DNA from: Streptomyces sp. V3I8
GTDB lineage: Bacteria > Actinomycetota > Actinomycetes > Streptomycetales > Streptomycetaceae
Assembly (NCBI RefSeq): GCF_030817535.1
Contig: NZ_JAUSZL010000002.1
Location: 682,001-746,000, forward strand
DNA: 64,000 bases
Direction: 5' to 3'
Positions 61,907 through 64,000 of the stretch are shown piece by piece. Position 1 is the first letter of the stretch, and each line of letters opens with the position of its first letter. Under the pieces are notes generated by a model. The model had not been told where the DNA came from and searched no databases. It saw nothing but the letters and a program-made list of their open reading frames with translations. Made by a program: the position numbers and the translations under genes.

Positions 61907-62780
61907 GTACGCGCCCAGGCCCTGGTACCGCACGCGCGCCTACCGTCTGGCGAGAACGGCCGTGCTGGCGTTCTCGCTGGTGATGGGCGGCATCTGGTGG
62001 GCCGAGGACGACGGTCGGCCCGCCGGGCCGGCCGCCGCCCCGGCGCCGGCGTCCGGGGACGCGAAGGCGTCCCCGGGTCCGCCCGCCTCCGCGGCACCGG
62101 AGCCCCGGCGCACCCCCGCCCCCGAACGGCCCCCCGTTCGCCGTCCGACCCCACCGCCCCGGCAGAGCGCGTCACCCCCATGGATCCGGCCGTCCCGGCC
62201 CCCCGTGCCGCCGCCCGCCTCACCCACGTCACCGCCCCGGCCGGCGCAACCACCCCCGCCACCGCGGCCCCAGCCACCCCGCCCGCCCCGGTCGCTCCAG
62301 CCGCTCCCGCGGTCCGAGCCCAGGACGCTGAGCATCCCGGACATCGGTCTCGAGGCCCCCGTCGTCGGACTGGGTCTGGACCGGCGGGGGCAGCTCACCA
62401 CTCCGCCGATGGACAAGCCCAGACTGGCCGGCTGGTACCGGGGCGGGCCCGCGCCCGGTGAGGCGGGCACCGCCGTGGTGGTCGGACATCTGGACACCCG
62501 GACCGGTCCCGCGGTCTTCGCCGGCCTGAGCACGCTGAAGCCCGGCCAACCCGTCGAGGCCCGGCGCGCCGACGGACGCACCGCCGTCTACACGGTGGAC
62601 GCCGTCCGCATGTACGAGAAGGCGCGCTTCCCCAGCCAGGAGGTGTACAGCGCGAGGAAGCGCCCGGAGCTCCGGCTGATCACCTGTGGCGGGGTGTACG
62701 ACCGGAAGACCGGCTACCAGAGCAATGTCGTCGTCTTCGCACACCTGACGAAGACGCGGGGACCTTCGGGTTCCGCCTAG
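61896..62780 (+). CDS. Class F sortase
   Basis: This 294-residue membrane transpeptidase has an N-terminal basic stretch and helix (RLARTAVLAFSLVMGGIWW), then about 100 residues of Pro/Ala/Arg-rich linker and the sortase barrel from TLSIPDIGLEAPVVGLGLD. The catalytic His is in AVVVGHLDTRTGPAVF, the Cys in RLITCGGVYD, and an Arg lies nearby in the class F pattern (KTGYQSNVVVFAHL end). It joins surface proteins to the cell wall or to each other. GTG 61896 lies inside the preceding gene, which is its likely substrate. The length of the linker is unusual. Confidence 0.88.
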   Translation: MPRRYAPRPWYRTRAYRLARTAVLAFSLVMGGIWWAEDDGRPAGPAAAPAPASGDAKASPGPPASAAPEPRRTPAPERPPVRRPTPPPRQSASPPWIRPSRPPVPPPASPTSPPRPAQPPPPPRPQPPRPPRSLQPLPRSEPRTLSIPDIGLEAPVVGLGLDRRGQLTTPPMDKPRLAGWYRGGPAPGEAGTAVVVGHLDTRTGPAVFAGLSTLKPGQPVEARRADGRTAVYTVDAVRMYEKARFPSQEVYSARKRPELRLITCGGVYDRKTGYQSNVVVFAHLTKTRGPSGSA

Positions 62781-62878
62781 CCCTCCCCTGCCCTGCCCTG
62801 CCCGGTGCTGGTGCCGCGGCAGGTGCCGGAGCCGCTCGTCCGTGGCAGATTCCTGCGGTGATCCCGGAGACCGGCGAC

Positions 62879-62928
62879 CACGCGCCCGCGCTGAACGACC
62901 TCCCCCGGTCGTTCAGCGCGGGCGCGTG
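62879..62928 (+). terminator. Perfect 22-bp hairpin
   Basis: The arms 62879-62900 and 62907-62928 are exact complements (CACGCGCCCGCGCTGAACG... with the reverse) around a TCCCCC loop. It lies 98 bp after the sortase stop. It is probably a terminator, though the distance leaves another role open. Confidence 0.75.
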
Positions 62929-62935
62929 CGCGTAT

Positions 62936-62983
62936 GCGTGTGCGGCTGCGGGTGCGTGTGCGTGTGCGGCTGCGGGTGCGTGT
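62936..62983. repeat. Two exact tandem copies of a 24-bp sequence
   Basis: The 24-mer beginning GCGTGTGCGGCTGCGGG at 62936 is repeated exactly from 62960, followed by a third partial, diverged run of GCGGCT to about 63015. It lies between the hairpin and the P450 promoter. Frames across it are low complexity in all six readings. Confidence 0.8.
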
Positions 62984-63169
62984 GCGAAACGAGCACGACT
63001 GCGGCTGCGGCTGCGGCATGGGTGACAGCACCCTGTGGGTGGCCGCGCCGACGGCGGGGACCGCCCTGGCGCATTGCGTGCGGTCCGGTCCCCGCACCGA
63101 TATGCGTCATGCGCTTTCGCAGTACGGTGCGCCTCGCGGCTCCCCACAGCCCCGACCGAGGAGACATCG

Positions 63170-64000
63170 ATGACCGGTCCGGTCGTACGCCTGCCTCTGC
63201 CCACCGAGGACCCCCTCGCACCGCCCGCCGCGTGGGAGACGCTGCGCCGGCAGTGCCCCGTCGCCCGGGCCGCCCTGCCCAGCGGTGACTCGGCGGTCTA
63301 CCTGACCCGCTACGACCATGTCAGGCAACTGCTCGCCGACCCCCGGTTCGTACGCCCCACCGAGCGGGACGACGCCGCCCGGATCGCCCCCGAGGGAGCC
63401 GGCGGCGCGGCGGCCACCGGCAGCGGCACGGTCGCCCTGCCGGATCGCGGTGAGCCCCACCAGCGCTGGCGGCGTCAGGTCGGCAGGTACTTCACCGTCA
63501 AGCGGATGACCGCGCTGCGTCCCGGCATGGTCCGTCTGACCGAGGACCTCGTCGACGCCATGGTCACCGCCGGCGCCCCGGCCGATCTGCGCGCCGCTCT
63601 CGGCTTCCCACTGCCCGTGTACGTCATCTGCGACCTGCTCGGCATCCCCGCCGACGACCGGGACCGCTTCTCCCACTGGTCCGACGCCTTCCTCAGCGTC
63701 ACCCGCTACACCGGCGAGGAGATCCGGACCGCCCACGGGGAGCTCGTGGCCTACATGTCCGCGCACATCGACGCCAAGCGCGCCCGGCCCGCCGGCGATC
63801 TCCTCAGCACGCTCATCGAGGAGAGCGAGGCGGACGAGGAAGCCGGCGAGGACGGGGAGGAGCCGGGCCGGGAGCCGGGGCTGAGCCACGACGAACTCGT
63901 CGCCACCGGCATGGGGCTGCTCATCGCGGGACACGAGACCACCGCCAACATGATCGGCAAGATGGTCGCCATGCTGCTCGACGACCGCGGCCGCTGGGAA
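63170..64000 (+). CDS. Cytochrome P450, 3' end outside the window
   Basis: This is an actinomycete-type soluble P450. The 277 visible residues start MTGPVVRLPLPTEDPLAPP. They include YLTRYDHVRQLLADPRFVR (B helix region), EPHQRWRRQVGRYFTVKRM (C helix with heme-propionate Arg), FPLPVYVICDLLGIPADDRDRF and the oxygen-binding I helix GLLIAGHETTANM. The ExxR and Cys-ligand loop lie beyond the edge. ATG 63170 follows GAGGAG. An acidic insertion (SEADEEAGEDGEEPGREPG) before the I helix is unusual. The substrate is unknown; sequences like this occur in CYP105/107-type families. Confidence 0.9.
   Translation, partial: MTGPVVRLPLPTEDPLAPPAAWETLRRQCPVARAALPSGDSAVYLTRYDHVRQLLADPRFVRPTERDDAARIAPEGAGGAAATGSGTVALPDRGEPHQRWRRQVGRYFTVKRMTALRPGMVRLTEDLVDAMVTAGAPADLRAALGFPLPVYVICDLLGIPADDRDRFSHWSDAFLSVTRYTGEEIRTAHGELVAYMSAHIDAKRARPAGDLLSTLIEESEADEEAGEDGEEPGREPGLSHDELVATGMGLLIAGHETTANMIGKMVAMLLDDRGRWE

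Noticed and set aside
62777..63097. Minus-strand frame with a TRTRSRTR peptide
   Set aside because: It is a product of the 24-bp repeats and the perfect hairpin, with no ribosome site and low complexity throughout.

Overview
The window is high-GC DNA with strongly GC-biased third codon positions, many GTG starts, and gene families typical of Streptomyces: an XRE/DUF5753 plus DUF397 pair, a LAL-type LuxR ATPase, DUF1206, DUF5997, F420-linked oxidoreductases, a class F sortase and a rare TTA codon. I read it as chromosomal Streptomyces DNA, or that of a very close relative. About 55 protein genes are supported. I saw no rRNA, tRNA, CRISPR array, insertion sequence, attachment site or replication origin.

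Layout. 1-8.3 kb: a winged-helix regulator cut by the left edge, a STAS-ANTAR fusion, a VOC protein, a LacI regulator divergent from a Gfo/Idh dehydrogenase, an FGE-like protein, sthA, a YciO-like protein and a TSUP permease. 8.3-20 kb: a NudK-like hydrolase, a secreted dipeptidase-like protein with an F5/8-C domain, TetR, a LysR effector-domain protein without a DNA-binding domain divergent from DUF5997, an LLM oxidoreductase, pobA with an AraC gene upstream, an FBP treble-clef protein and small conserved proteins. 20-30 kb: a repeat-containing membrane protein, then secreted degradative enzymes: GH10 xylanase with CBM2, an alpha-lytic-type serine protease and a GH92 mannosidase. The protease and xylanase have operator-like palindromes upstream. 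30-37.6 kb: DUF1206, then a tightly overlapping three-gene module (receiver domain fused to a thioredoxin-reductase-like flavoprotein; cNMP-binding histidine kinase; UBP-type zinc finger), then a LAL regulator. 37.7-45.5 kb: hypothetical genes, the XRE/DUF397 pair, a methyltransferase, a frameshifted LuxR-type ATPase remnant and a GH78 rhamnosidase with a clear promoter and palindromic operator.

47.4-59.2 kb holds the most interesting region. A Zur-like palindrome lies between a divergent methyltransferase and a ten-gene operon encoding an ATP-grasp ligase, a DUF364 'heavy-metal chelation' protein, a cysteine-synthase-like PLP enzyme, a dipeptide-epimerase-like enolase, an MFS exporter, a methyltransferase and a complete oligopeptide-type ABC importer with fused ATPases. 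Most junctions are 4-nt overlaps. I infer a zinc-repressed small metallophore (synthesis, export, re-uptake) unlike those I know.

59-64 kb: an SDR gene and divergent TetR gene share two matched operators, followed by a GNAT, a sortase with its probable surface substrate, a perfect 22-bp hairpin and a cytochrome P450 cut by the right edge.
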